Origin: Actinidia chinensis
Lineage: Eukaryota > Streptophyta > Magnoliopsida > Ericales > Actinidiaceae
Length of the DNA stretch: 40,000 bases
NCBI GenBank assembly: GCA_009663005.1
Contig: CM018900.1
Coordinates: 11,411,952-11,451,951 of the forward strand
Reading direction: 5' to 3'
Translations under genes and position numbers: made by a program
Notes under the pieces: model-generated
What the model was told of the DNA's origin: nothing
Seen by the model: only the letters and a program-made list of their open reading frames with translations
Database searches by the model: none
Part shown: in pieces, positions 10,017-20,165 of the stretch
Numbering within the stretch: the first letter of the stretch is position 1
How the letters are laid out: each line of letters begins with the position of its first letter

Positions 10017-10108
10017 TTGGAGGTTTTTGATGCATATAGAAACTCCTTTTAGGTTTGTAAAATAACACTGGACTCCTATATTAGTTTTTTCGGGTTTACA
10101 CCGTGATT
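10017..10108. repeat. Left direct repeat flanking telomere-like core
   Basis: Words atatagaaactccttttagg, actggactcc, attagttttttcgg and gtgatttggg recur in the same order at 10275-10367, on the far side of the telomere-like stretch. Confidence 0.65.
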
Positions 10109-10109
10109 T

Positions 10110-10272
10110 GGGGTTAAGGGTTTAGGATTTTAGGGTCTAGGTTTTGTTTTTAGGTTTTTGGTTTTGGTTTTGGTTTGGGGTTCAGGGTTAGGGGTCTACG
10201 AGTTAGAGTTTAGGGGTCTACGAGTTAGAGTGTAGGGGTTAGGAGTTAGAGATTAGATTTAGGATTTAGGGT
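10110..10272. repeat. Degenerate telomere-like (TTTAGGG) repeat, second locus
   Basis: Contains many gggttaaggg, tttaggatttt, agggtcta and ggttttggttt words. A unit ggggtctacgagttagagt is duplicated in tandem at 10189-10235. It shares its right half with 5288-5355. Confidence 0.7.
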
Positions 10273-10368
10273 TCCATTAAAGATATATAGAGAAACCCCT
10301 TTTAGTTTTTAAAAATAAAATTGGACTCCCAAATTAGTTTTTTCGGCTTAACAATGTGATTTGGGAAT
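10273..10368. repeat. Right direct repeat flanking telomere-like core
   Basis: Second copy of the sequence at 10017-10108. The arrangement (direct repeat, telomere-like core, direct repeat) may be a small duplicated module; similarity is roughly 75% by eye. Confidence 0.6.
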
Positions 10369-10473
10369 TGTTTTTTTCAATTGTGCCCTTTCAATAAAAA
10401 ATTAACACATCATCTATTTGTTTTTAGAATGGGAGTACCAACGGAGAGGAGATCTTTGACAATGAGTTCTTCA

Positions 10474-10764
10474 TGTTACAAATATTGGAAGGGAGCAGCA
10501 GAAAAACAATAAACAATGAAAAATGAACTAATCTTTGTATTAGTCTCATACTGCGTTCTTGACTCACAACAGCTGCTCTATATATAGGATCTAATTTTCC
10601 CAACAGCTATATCCATGAAAGTTAGTGGGATATGCATCCATAAGTCCTAGATAAGTGCTAACAAAATAACAACCAAAAGACTCGTAACAAACTCCCTATG
10701 ACCTGAAGACTAGGACAATATTCAACTAACTATTAAAATAACTTATTAAGTAAATACTTCAACA
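10474..10764 (-). repeat. 3' LTR of the copia element
   Basis: On the minus strand it starts TGTTGAAGTATTT and ends TTTGTAACA. A TATA-like tatatata occurs at 10578-10586. It matches the right LTR along its length, with indels. Confidence 0.92.
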
Positions 10765-10775
10765 ATCTCCCTTAA
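10765..10775 (-). other. Polypurine tract of the copia element
   Basis: Minus strand AAGGGAGAT lies directly before the TGTTG start of the 3' LTR, the position and sequence of the copia PPT that primes plus-strand DNA synthesis. Confidence 0.85.
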
Positions 10776-10779
10776 ACTG

Positions 10780-13700
10780 ATGTCTGCAGAGATCAGTTTG
10801 TTTAGGAACACCCATTGCAAATGCCTTCCATAAGCAGATTCAGCTCTTTGAAGAGCAGACTCCAAGCATTCTCTAAGTTTTTCAAATACGCTGTTTGAGT
10901 GGTTTTGTTCAGTATATCAGCCCCACTGATTTTCACTTTTTACAAACCACCAAATAATTACACCATCATTGCAAAGATTGCGCAAGAAATGGTATCTAAC
11001 ATCCATGTTGGTTGCTCATTCCATGTAGAACTGGATTCTTTGAAATCTGAGGCTGAAAACATTATCACAGTAGATAGTTGTTGGTCATTTGTGATGCTGA
11101 AGTGTTTAAGCATCTTCTCAACAAACAGCTTGACATGAGGATAGACCGCTTGTTTGCCAACAAATCAGCTTCTGTAGATGAAAAAGTCACATTTGTGCTT
11201 CTTTGATGACCAAGAACAGCTCCAGAACTCATAATAAAAAACAAATCTGATTGTACTCTTCTATCTTTCAAGGTCTCCCGCATAATCACAAAATGTCAGA
11301 AAAAACCAACACAGATTCTCCTTGGCGCTTGCTTTATACAGAACTCCAAAATCTAGATGGCCTTTAAGATAACGAAGATTCGTTTAGCAGCCAACATATG
11401 ATTCTCACTGGATTTCCATGTATCAGACTGAGTAACAACACAATGCATTGATGTCAGGTCTTGTTGAGTCATATACATCAAACTCCCACTATTGCTGTAA
11501 AGAGTAGGCATTTATCCTTTTGCTCCATCATTCTCTCATCAACTTTTATGCAACACTGGTTGGAGTACAAGAGCTGGGTTTGCAAGTCCTGCATCTGAAC
11601 TTGTTTAAACTCAAGAACATATTTCTTTGCGAAATAAATATACCATAGATTGATTGCACAACTCAATCCCAGGAAATAATTCATCAAAACCCAAATCGTC
11701 ATTTCAAATTCAGTCATCATATTTTTATTAAAACCCTCAATCATAAGTCATTCTTGCCAGTATAAATCAGATCATCTACATATAGGCAAAAACGACAAGT
11801 AAATACCAGTAGCCCAGCTTTGTAAAAAAGTGTATGCTAATGAGGACATTTGCAAAACCTCTCTAGCAAAGTACGCATCAATACGACTATACCAAGCTCT
11901 TGGTGCTTGTTTTAGTCCGTTATAATGCTTTTTTTAATTTGTTATACCTTATTTCGTTGCCTTGTTTCAACCATATCCAAGAGTGGTCAACAAACACTTC
12001 TTCTTGCAATTACCATGGTAAGAGAAACGCCGATTTACATCTAGCTGATAAAACCTTCCATTGAATTTTGGGCAGCCATAGGATAGAACACGCGAATAGG
12101 ATCTAACCTTGCAAATGGGCGAACACCTCTTGTAATCAACGCCAAATTTCTTGCTTGTATCCTTCGCAAATAGCCGGGCTTTGTACTGCGATTCCCCTTT
12201 GTTGAGTTTTGTGTATAATTCATTCCGCCAAGGGATTTTTGCCCCTCGTGGAAGTTTGCACAGCCCAGGTGTTGTTCTTTCAATTGATTGATCTCATCAT
12301 TCATGGCTTTGCCATTTTGGTTCTGTGAGTGTGATAGCTTCTTGGAAAGGAGAGGATCACAATCTGCGAACAAGGCAAAAATGAGCGTTTGGTCATCATC
12401 AGATAATTCATTCCCTACTAATCCATCATCAAGTTGGTCGCCTTCCTCAATCAGTGTCCATATTGGTGGATCATATATGTGGTTTGATTTCAACAGAGGA
12501 TTGTATTGAGATTAATTTCTTTGTCTGCATGAGGATGGCCGTGTGATATCTATCAAGTCTCTTCATCCCACAAAAGTAATTGATTTGCTGCAGTCTTGTA
12601 CCATCTTGAGTCCAATTCCACGATCATTCTCACAAAAATGACTCTCTACTGTCACAATCGTCTCAGTAAGACGGATTGAATTAATTTATATGCATTTGGA
12701 TGCTCTCACTTTATCCCAAGAAAGACACATTTTTCACCTTATTCATCAAAGCTTCTCCTTTCTCATCTGGGAAACGTGCATAAGAGATTACACCAAAGAG
12801 TCTGAAGGATCTAATGCGGTTGCGCCCACTCAAGCCGCCTCCCGGTGTTCATGTTTTGAAAACAGAAAGTGGACTTTCTGTTAGACCATGAATTCCCCAG
12901 TTTACTGCCTACGGGCCAGAAAAACTCTTCGGAGTCTTTCCCCTTGATAGCAAGCTTTCTTCACCATGTTGAGGATGGTTTCGATTTTTCCTTTCGATCC
13001 CATTCTGTTGCGGTGTTATAAGCAGCTGTTAATTCTCTTCGTATGCCTTGATCCATTAAAAGATGCTCAAATTCTTTTGAGCAGTACTCACCACCTCGAT
13101 AGTCCGCAAAGTTTGATTGCTCTTCCCTGTTTCATTTTCAACTCGTGCCTGAAGCTTTTAACTGCCACTTAAAAGCTTCTGATTTCTCCTGCAGGAAAGA
13201 GACCCAAGTTTTTCGACTATAATCATCAATAAAAGTGATTAAATACTTTTACCCCATTGGGAAGTTGGTTGATCGGACCACAAAGTCAGAATGAAAAAAA
13301 CAAAAACAAAACTCCAATACATTCTTGCCCTCATGGACTTTCTTGTGGGAATGGAGAACGGTGTTGTTTGCCTAAACAACACATTCTTCACAAACTTCAG
13401 AGGGAATAGTAAATAGATTTGGGGAAGTCCGTGTCACCATATCTTTCGTTGGAGAGTTGTTATCCACCCAAATTCAAGTGGCCATTATCGAAAAGTGCCA
13501 AAGCCATGACAAATACGTTCACCTTGGCTTCAAACAAGTTTGAGACATTTTTTATCTGCAAGGAAACCAACTATGAGAACTCATCTGAATATAAGGCCAC
13601 TTGCTCCTCTGAAGGGTCATATATCTCACAAGCTCCATTCTGAATAGATATACATAAACCTTTCTTGCAATTGACCAGCACTTAGCAGATTACTTTCAAA

Positions 13701-14862
13701 TAAGGAACATTAAAGACACTAAGAGATTGGTTCTTACAAAACCATTTTGGTTCTATCTAATGTCGCTTTTTCCCATAAACCTTCACAGTTAGAACAATCC
13801 CCAAAACAAACAGTAGTATGAAGTCTATTTAAAGAGAAAAAAGAAGACTATTACCACACAAGAATGCTGCAGCCTGTGTCAAAATACCACACATCTGATT
13901 CAACTGGTCCGTCATCTCATGGAACGCCCATCAGCAGGTTTCTTCTTCTTTCTGATCTATAAAATTTGATTTCTGCCGCTTCTTTTTGTCTTGAGGCAGT
14001 TGGTATAAATTCAGATTGAAAGGCCAAGCTTGTGACATCTGTAGCACTCTACTGGGATTTTTTCAAATTTGATCGCGTCCTCTTCTCTGCCCGGAAGATG
14101 GATGGATTATTGTCAATTTTTGTTATGTGATACTGTCTGCCTCATCTCTGTTGCTCGACCTCCTCCTCTCCGCCTCCGACCCTTACCAGATCTGATGATA
14201 CTAGGTAGCCAGGTATGCTCTTTGTAGAAGCTTAAAGCTTGTCCTCTTTTGTCTGCTGTGGATAGTTTTTTTTCATTGAAACAGTAAAGATCTTGCAACT
14301 CATCAATACGAAAGAGTATCCAAGGTCCTTTGATCTTCAATAGTACAAAAACAACATAATTGAATTCGGCGACATTGACCGAAGAATTTCAACAACAGTT
14401 CACTCTCCAACTTCTCCCATGAAATCCGCAATTTGTTGATGTTGCCATTTGTGCGTGAAAAATACTCTGTCACTGACTCTCCTGATTTCATCCAAGTAGT
14501 TCAAACTCCGTACGGAAGTGCTTGAAGTTGCTGCCTTCTTGTCTTGCTGACCCTTGATACTTTTGACTTCATGGAATCCCATATATGCTTGGAAGTATCT
14601 TGTAAAGGATGGTCCAAGATTGAGCGATCAATAGCTTGGAACAAATTAATTTTTGGCCGTCAATCTTTCAACCGACTGTCCTTCAATCTTGTTTTCTGCG
14701 TCTCTGTCAAAACAAACCGGCTGATGGTATTCAGCTAATCCAGTTCAATAATCTGCCAGTACTACTGGTGATCTTCATGAAATTCTCCATAACATGCTCA
14801 ATGATCGTAATGACCATCAAAACGAAGGGAATTGCCCGGTTTGCACAAAATACTGAAGCCAT
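10780..14862 (-). pseudogene. copia gag-pol polyprotein gene, broken by indels
   Basis: One polyprotein gene read across many frame shifts. Minus-strand order is as follows. Gag starts at ATG 14862 (MASVF), with RFDGHYDH near 14800-14825 and the gag helical region at 14300-14490 (SGESVTEYFSRT, then LDTL..IDEL). A CCHC zinc knuckle (ECYRCHKLG) lies at 14015-14051. Protease (VWYFDTGCS, active DTG) is at about 13870-13905. The integrase zinc domain (HLNLGG, GKQHR) is at 13330-13490 and its core (FIDDYSRK, GGEYCSKEFEHLL) at 12960-13240. RT (HEGQKS, ARLDPIRV, AAQNS, GLKQAPRAWY, EFEMT...MNYFLGL) runs from 12400 to 11600. RNase H (SSGAVLGHQ, SSTEA) is at 11070-11290, and a terminal NxADILTKPL-like block near 10890. 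The longest clean frame is 12041-12493. No frame is intact, yet most breaks are single-base, so sequencing error is a fair alternative to real decay. Confidence 0.9.
14010..14051 (-). other. Gag zinc knuckle (CCHC) of the copia element
   Basis: The minus strand encodes ECYRCHKLG, giving the first two cysteines of C-x2-C-x4-H-x4-C. A frame slip then moves the rest (FQSE) to another frame. The knuckle binds the element's RNA during packaging. Confidence 0.75.
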
Positions 14863-14932
14863 TGTATTTTATTGCTTGGGGTGACTGTGCACGAGAAAAC
14901 AAACAGAGCTGCCTGTATACTCTCAGAACCTA

Positions 14933-14945
14933 GCTCTGATTACCA
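14933..14945 (-). other. Primer binding site of the copia element
   Basis: Minus strand reads TGGTAATCAGAGC, one base longer than the classic initiator-tRNA-Met site TGGTATCAGAGC, and lies just inside the right LTR. It fixes the element's orientation. Confidence 0.88.
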
Positions 14946-14946
14946 C

Positions 14947-15230
14947 GGCTACAATATTTTGGAAGGAGAGCAGAAAAACATAAACAATGAAAATGAACTA
15001 ATCTTTATTAGTCTATATTACTGCGTCTGACTCACATCAGTGCTATATATAGAGATCTAATTCCCAACAGCTATTCCATGAAAGTAGGGATATGCATCCA
15101 CTAAGTCCTAGATTAAGTTGCTCACAAAATAAAAAACCAAAAGACTCGTAACAAACTCCACTATGACATGAAGACTAGGACAATATTCAACTAACTATTA
15201 AAATAACTTATAAGTAAAATACTTTCAACA
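14947..15230 (-). repeat. 5' LTR of the copia element
   Basis: It matches the LTR at 10474-10764. On the minus strand it starts TGTTGAAAGTATTTT. Compared with the other LTR it has many short indels (for example gaaaatg against gaaaaatg) and few clear substitutions. Confidence 0.92.
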
Positions 15231-15567
15231 CTCAGTACTTTGAGGAGCACAAAAAGACAGGGACGAAATCACACGCGTCTCGTCCCTACAAAGTTGTAAT
15301 CATCATTCTCATGTCACCCCACCCCCCCACCCCCCCAATAGTATAAAGCTTTAGATATCACTTTAAACAGGGTAGATAGCAAAGGACCAATAGAAGTGCT
15401 TCAAATTCATCGTTGCAATTGAGCCCCAAGAGATTTAAATAAAGCAGCAATTGTAAAGATGTTTTTTCGGAGATGCGAATGGATATGTCGGTGAGAGGTG
15501 CAACAGCGTTGGATGGCAGTGCAAGAGTGGAAAAGGTTATCGTGGATGTGTTGGCGTGAGCGGTGAT
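15231..15567. other. Unassigned spacer with a C-rich run
   Basis: The spacer holds a cacccccccacccccccaa run at about 15315-15340 and two overlapping minus-strand frames of about 60-73 codons with no recognised motif. Confidence 0.4.
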
Positions 15568-15720
15568 ACTTGTGGGCAACCCTCTTCACTATGATTGGGG
15601 TTGGGAAAGATAGTTTTATGTTTTATGTTTTTATTAGTGGTTTTTACTTTTGGAGGTTTCATTCGTTTCGATGTCCATTTTTTGTATGTCTATGAGCCTT
15701 GAGACAAAAAAAAAAAAAAA
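15568..15720 (+). repeat. Poly-A-ended leader module of repeat copy B
   Basis: The module starts gggcaaccctcttcactatg, with caaccc and gggttg able to form a short stem, and ends gagcc..gagac followed by about 15 A. The same module, also ending in a run of A, stands at 39236-39397. Position and poly-A suggest the 3' end of a retroposed transcript or SINE/LINE tail fused to the repeat body. Confidence 0.6.
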
Positions 15721-17900
15721 GACATTTAGAATAATACACATTTTGAGGAGCAAAATTGGAAATGCTTCAAATTTTTATGCTGATGTCAGTATTTTCCGCT
15801 TTTTCTATGAACGATGGATGCATGGATAAGTCAGATTGCAAACCTACAACTAAACTAGTAGGGAGGTTATGCCTAGGGGTGTCCAAAAAAATTCAAAAAA
15901 CCGGTGATCGGACCGGAATCGAACGGAACCGTGCCTTTGGATGGTTTCTATGGTTTAATGGTTAGGTTCTGGTTTTAAAATTAAGAACAGGTAAATTTGG
16001 GTCAGTACCGGTTTTTGTTTTCAAAACCGTGGTTCGAACCGAACCGGAAAACCATATATATTATATGTGTATATATATATGTATTGATATATATACGCAA
16101 AACACATATTTATCTGAACTCACACCTAACAGCCGTAATCACACCTACGGAGGGGATAGTTTGGTTTTCTCCCAATAAAAATATTTTCACTTCCATGGAT
16201 ATTAAGATTACTCCATTGCCTTCCCATCAAAACCCTTCACCTTTTTCTCTATCCAAAATTTTATTGATTAATTTTCCTTTTATTATCCATTATGAATTTT
16301 TTTAAATTCTTCGTTTCTCATTTTTGTTGTTATCCATTATAAAAATTCTAAACTTTTATGAGTTGTTAATGCGGTATATTAGAGTTGGTTGATGAATATC
16401 ATCTTATGAGTAATTATGAACTATTTTGTCCTAATTTTGGTTCATGACTTAAAAGGATTAATGAAGTTATGAGTTATTTAAACGAATAAGTTTGTAATTT
16501 ATTTTTATAAAAATATTTGAAAGGTTAATTGGATTGAACCGGAACGAACGGAACCGAACCGATAACGGATGGTTTGTTTTGGTTCTAGACTTGTAATGGT
16601 TAGGTTTCGATTTTATTGGTGTAGACCCGTTAAACAGGATTGGTTCCACACAGGATTCTTATGGAACCGGGACCAAATCCGGGACAGGACACCCATAGTT
16701 ATGCCATTTCATGAAAAACTATGGCGGGTCTCGGTATTATCAAGGGAACAGGTAATAAAACCCATAACACATGTATTGGTTCCGTAGGTTAAAAGATACG
16801 CGTAGTTTTCCTTTTCCTTTTGAAAATTTTTGGTTTTAACTTATTTTATTAAGCCCATCCTTCCACTGATCCAGTACTAAAAAGTATATATGTATTTCTT
16901 AAAAAGTATTTATATGTGATCTGCAATTTTTGAAATTTTAGTTATTAACCTGAAATTTTCAAAAAATTTACTTGACGATTTGTAATATATGAAACTTTAC
17001 CACTTGCAATCTAACAAGTGCATCGGAAGTTAAATTTTAAAACTTTAGTGCTTGTTCTGTAATTTTTAATACTATAGTTACTGATCAACAATTTTTTAAA
17101 CTTTAGTGACTGATCTATATTTTATAAATTTTTTAGTTACTGATCTATAATTTTTTAAATTTTGATGACTGATCTGCAATTTCGAAAAAAATTAATTACT
17201 AATGTGAAATATCTAAAACTTTACTGATTAATCTGTAATTTTTAAAAAATACTTATTTGATCGCAAATATTCTAAAACTTTACGACTAAGCCAACTTCTA
17301 ATCAGTGCACAAAAGTCCATTTTTTAAAACTATAGTGATGTTCGGTTAATATTTTTAAAACTTTAATGATTGATCTGTGATTTCTAAAATTTAGTGAATA
17401 TTTTTTAATTTCTGAAATTTTAAACACTGCTTTGCAATTTTTGAAAATTTTACTTACTGATCTGTAATATCTAAGACTCTAATGACATGTAATTTTTAAA
17501 AAGTTAGGGACCAAACTATCCAGATTTTAAGGGGCTAAACTGTAAAATTTATAAAATTAAGAGACCAATTTATAATTTAAGAAAACTTGAAGGACTGAAA
17601 AAGGTTTAGTCCCTGAAATTAAACCGAATCTGGTCAACGATTCAGTTCAGCTCGACAACGTTTTGAAAGTAATGCAGATAAAATAAGTACATCCATCTGA
17701 TGATAAATTTTTTCTGCACAAGGATTTACATATAAAAAATATTTGACATTTATCTCAATTATCCATGCTAATAAAGAAAAAACTACAAAAATAAAAGAAG
17801 GTAATTAAGTTAAAAGGAACATTCTAGTTATGAAACCAAAAAAACGATTATGTGCTAACGATTTTTAGGCAAAAAAATTGCAGATGCTGTATTTTCCAAT
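15721..17900. repeat. Dispersed repeat family, copy B (interrupted by a hAT-type element)
   Basis: The body starts gacatttagaataatacac and matches copies A and C. It continues after the nested element with the gttatgccatttcatg and attatcaaggga segments, then the phrase array gatctgtaatttttaaaact (16910-17520), a ggggctaaactgtaa segment, and an end that resembles the end of copy A (ttctagttatgaaa, ttaggcaa, gctgtatttcc). No coding is present. Confidence 0.8.
15874..16697. mobile_element. Non-autonomous hAT-type element with perfect 8-bp TSD
   Basis: The element starts taggggtgtcc and ends ggacacccata. It is flanked by exact 8-bp duplications gttatgcc (15866-15873 and 16698-16705). Copies A and C show the same site empty, with gttatgcc once. 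Subterminal regions on both sides are full of ggaaccg, accgaaccgg and ggttcg words. The middle is AT-rich with no transposase; the open frame at 15997-16305 is not a gene. Confidence 0.9.
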
Positions 17901-18204
17901 TGATATCCCAAATTGAGCTTCAATAAATCTGAAATATTTATTTTAAATCTTAAAATTCTTAATGAGTCAAAATTTTGAAAACGAATCAATTCTATCTGCT
18001 AAATATTTTCCAATTATTTGTTGTGATAATACATTTATATGTAATCTGCAATTTTTAAAATTTTAGTTATTAACATAAAATTTTAAAAAAAAATTAAAAA
18101 AATTTACTTGACGATCTGTAATATATGAAACTTTACCACTTGCAATCTAACAAGTGCATCGGAATTTAAATTTTAAAACTTTAGTGCCTGTTCTGTAATT
18201 TTTT
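17901..18204. repeat. Shared block plus a second partial copy of the repeat-B array
   Basis: Bases 17906-18032 repeat the block at 6440-6575. Bases 18033-18200 repeat 16905-17065 (ctgcaatttttaaaa, gaaactttaccacttgcaat, aacaagtgcatcgga). Copy B therefore restarts after its own end, as in a tandem or permuted arrangement. Confidence 0.7.
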
Positions 18205-20165
18205 ATGACAACATAACTTGGTTTGAGTGGATGCATTTGAACCCAACTTGGTTTGTTTGGGACACGTTAGCTTGCATGGATCATTTGAATACAAAACCTC
18301 ATTGTGCGCGATAAAGTTAGTTTGTTGGATCATTTTCATCGCACATTGCATGTGTGACCCAGTCGTTTTGGCCGTGACTCATTTAGAACAGAAAGAAAGT
18401 GGCATGGACACGACCAAGGCGCCTTGAGATTGATTATTATGAAACTCATTTTTATCTGGGAGAAGTTGAACTTGGTTGGATCTGTTGAACTACCGGGTTG
18501 TGTAGGGACGAAGTTAGGTTGTGTGGATCATTTGATTCGAACCTCGATGAGCGTGAGAAGTTAAGCTTGCATGGTGATTATAAATCCAAAACATCACTTT
18601 GTGGTTCATTTTTGAGTTCGAGTATTGCTATGCGTGATCATATTTGTATGTGTAATTAAGATGGCTAGTGTTGTGTAGTTGATTGTGTTGGACCAGTTAG
18701 CTTGCGTGCATTATGTTTCAATGAGAAAGTGTACGCGTGAAAACGGTACCTCAATTTAAATTCCAAAATTTTGAGTTAGGAATGTACCTGCTGAGTAATA
18801 ATCCAAACTTCAAATGGGTGACCAAAAAGTTAGCTTTCCTGGTTCAATTCAATTTAAACTTGACATGCGTGACCATGTTTTTTTGGGTGGGTCTTTGAAC
18901 ACCAACGTGGTGTAGTCCGTGAAAGTTGACAGAGTGGTCATTTTAAATCAAAACTTGTTCGGATGGCCTCGATGGCTAAACAAGTTGGCCCTTTGTTGGA
19001 TTCCTTTTGAACCTGATTAGAAAACATGTCTAATTAGAAATCACAGCCCAAAAAGGTTATTATGTGACCAAGGTCATTGCGTTTGGTATTTTTTTAAGCC
19101 CCAATTAATTGGTATGAGCAAACTTGGTTTGGTGGTCATTTTAACCCCAAACTACGTAATGTGTGAACAAGTTGGATTTGCAGAATCACTTTGAACCCCA
19201 ACTTTGTATGGGTAAGCAAAGTTGGCTTGTGTGTGACCAAATTTGCTTGTGTAGTCATTTCGAACGAATTTGGCAGGCATGACCAAAGTGACCTCATTGA
19301 TCATTATAAAGTTTCAAATTTTGTAGTGAGGCAAAAGTGGTAGGGTGGAATTCAATTGAACTCATCTTGCTTTTGTGTGACCACTTAGCAAGACTTTGAT
19401 CATTTTCTATGCCCACTTCACATGTGTGGACCAAAGTTGTTGGCATGCGTCTGCTTTGCTTCAAATCATTTTATGAAATGATTAAGTTTTCTAGGATGGA
19501 TCATTTGAACCACAACTGTTTCGGTGTGGAACAAAGATGGCTTGCCTGGGCAAGTGAATCCAAAAATTGTATTGGTGACCAGTGGGCATCCATCAATAAT
19601 TTCGTGACCAAGTTGGAATGGGTGCAACATTTTGAACTCCAAAGTTTGAATCGTGACAAAATTGGACCTGATTGGACGTTCACGTGTCAGGGTGACCAGT
19701 TTCATTCGTAGAGTTACTTGAATCCCAAACAAAGTTGGCTTGCTGGGGTAATTTTCAATCCAAAAATTTGCACAATGGTGACCTAGGTTTTCTTGCATCG
19801 ATCATTGCTTGCCATGATTTTGCTCGGGTGTGTATTCATTGGTACCCAAACTGGAATGGTGACAAATTGACTGTGTAGATGATCTTGAATCCAAACATGT
19901 AAGCGTGGCCCATGTGGCTTTCGCGGATTCAATTTTGACCAACTTAAAATAGGTGATTAATTGACGTGCGTTAGATGATCTCGAATCCAAACATGTAATG
20001 CGTGGCCATGTTGGCTTCGTGGATTATTAATCAACCCCAACTTGTTATGTGTGACCAGTAGGCTCAATCGATTAGTTGACCCGCCAATTTTTTATATGCA
20101 AGCTAGTTGTTTTTATGGATCTATTTTCACCCAACTTGGCTTGGGTGTGCGACCACGTTAGCATA
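18205..20165. repeat. Minisatellite array, unit about 48 bp
   Basis: The array consists of degenerate units with words gtgaccaa, gttggcttgcgt, ggatcatttgaa and cccaaacttg. Landmark spacing in the clearer part (19130-19400) is about 47-50 bp, sometimes longer where part of a unit is doubled. Roughly 40 units fit. The frames at 19409-19711 (+) and 19466-19798 (-) run through the array and do not keep a repeated peptide, so coding is unlikely. Confidence 0.8.

Larger units (their letters stand above)
10474..15230 (-). mobile_element. Full-length Ty1/copia retrotransposon
   Basis: The element is 4757 bp, the normal size for a plant copia element, and lies on the minus strand. It has two LTRs, a tRNA-Met-type primer binding site next to the right LTR, a polypurine tract next to the left LTR, and gag-PR-IN-RT-RNaseH order between them, which is the copia order. 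Coding is broken by many single-base indels. The two LTRs differ mostly by 1-2 base indels and hardly by substitutions, so insertion was probably recent. A TSD was not convincing (cttca left, ctcag right). Two non-LTR flanks differ, so it is a true insertion and not a tandem duplication. Confidence 0.93.

Noticed and set aside
12288..12509. Plus-strand frame antisense to the copia RT region
   Set aside because: The minus strand carries clear RT motifs, so this is a shadow.
10469..15235. Target-site duplication of the copia element
   Set aside because: The flanks cttca and ctcag agree only if an indel is allowed; too short to count.
16030..16060. tRNA T-arm-like ggttcgaacc words
   Set aside because: They belong to the ggttcg/aaccgg subterminal words of the hAT-type element; no cloverleaf can be built.
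19409..19798. Overlapping 100-110 codon frames on both strands
   Set aside because: Both lie in the 48-bp minisatellite and show no repeated peptide that would support translation.
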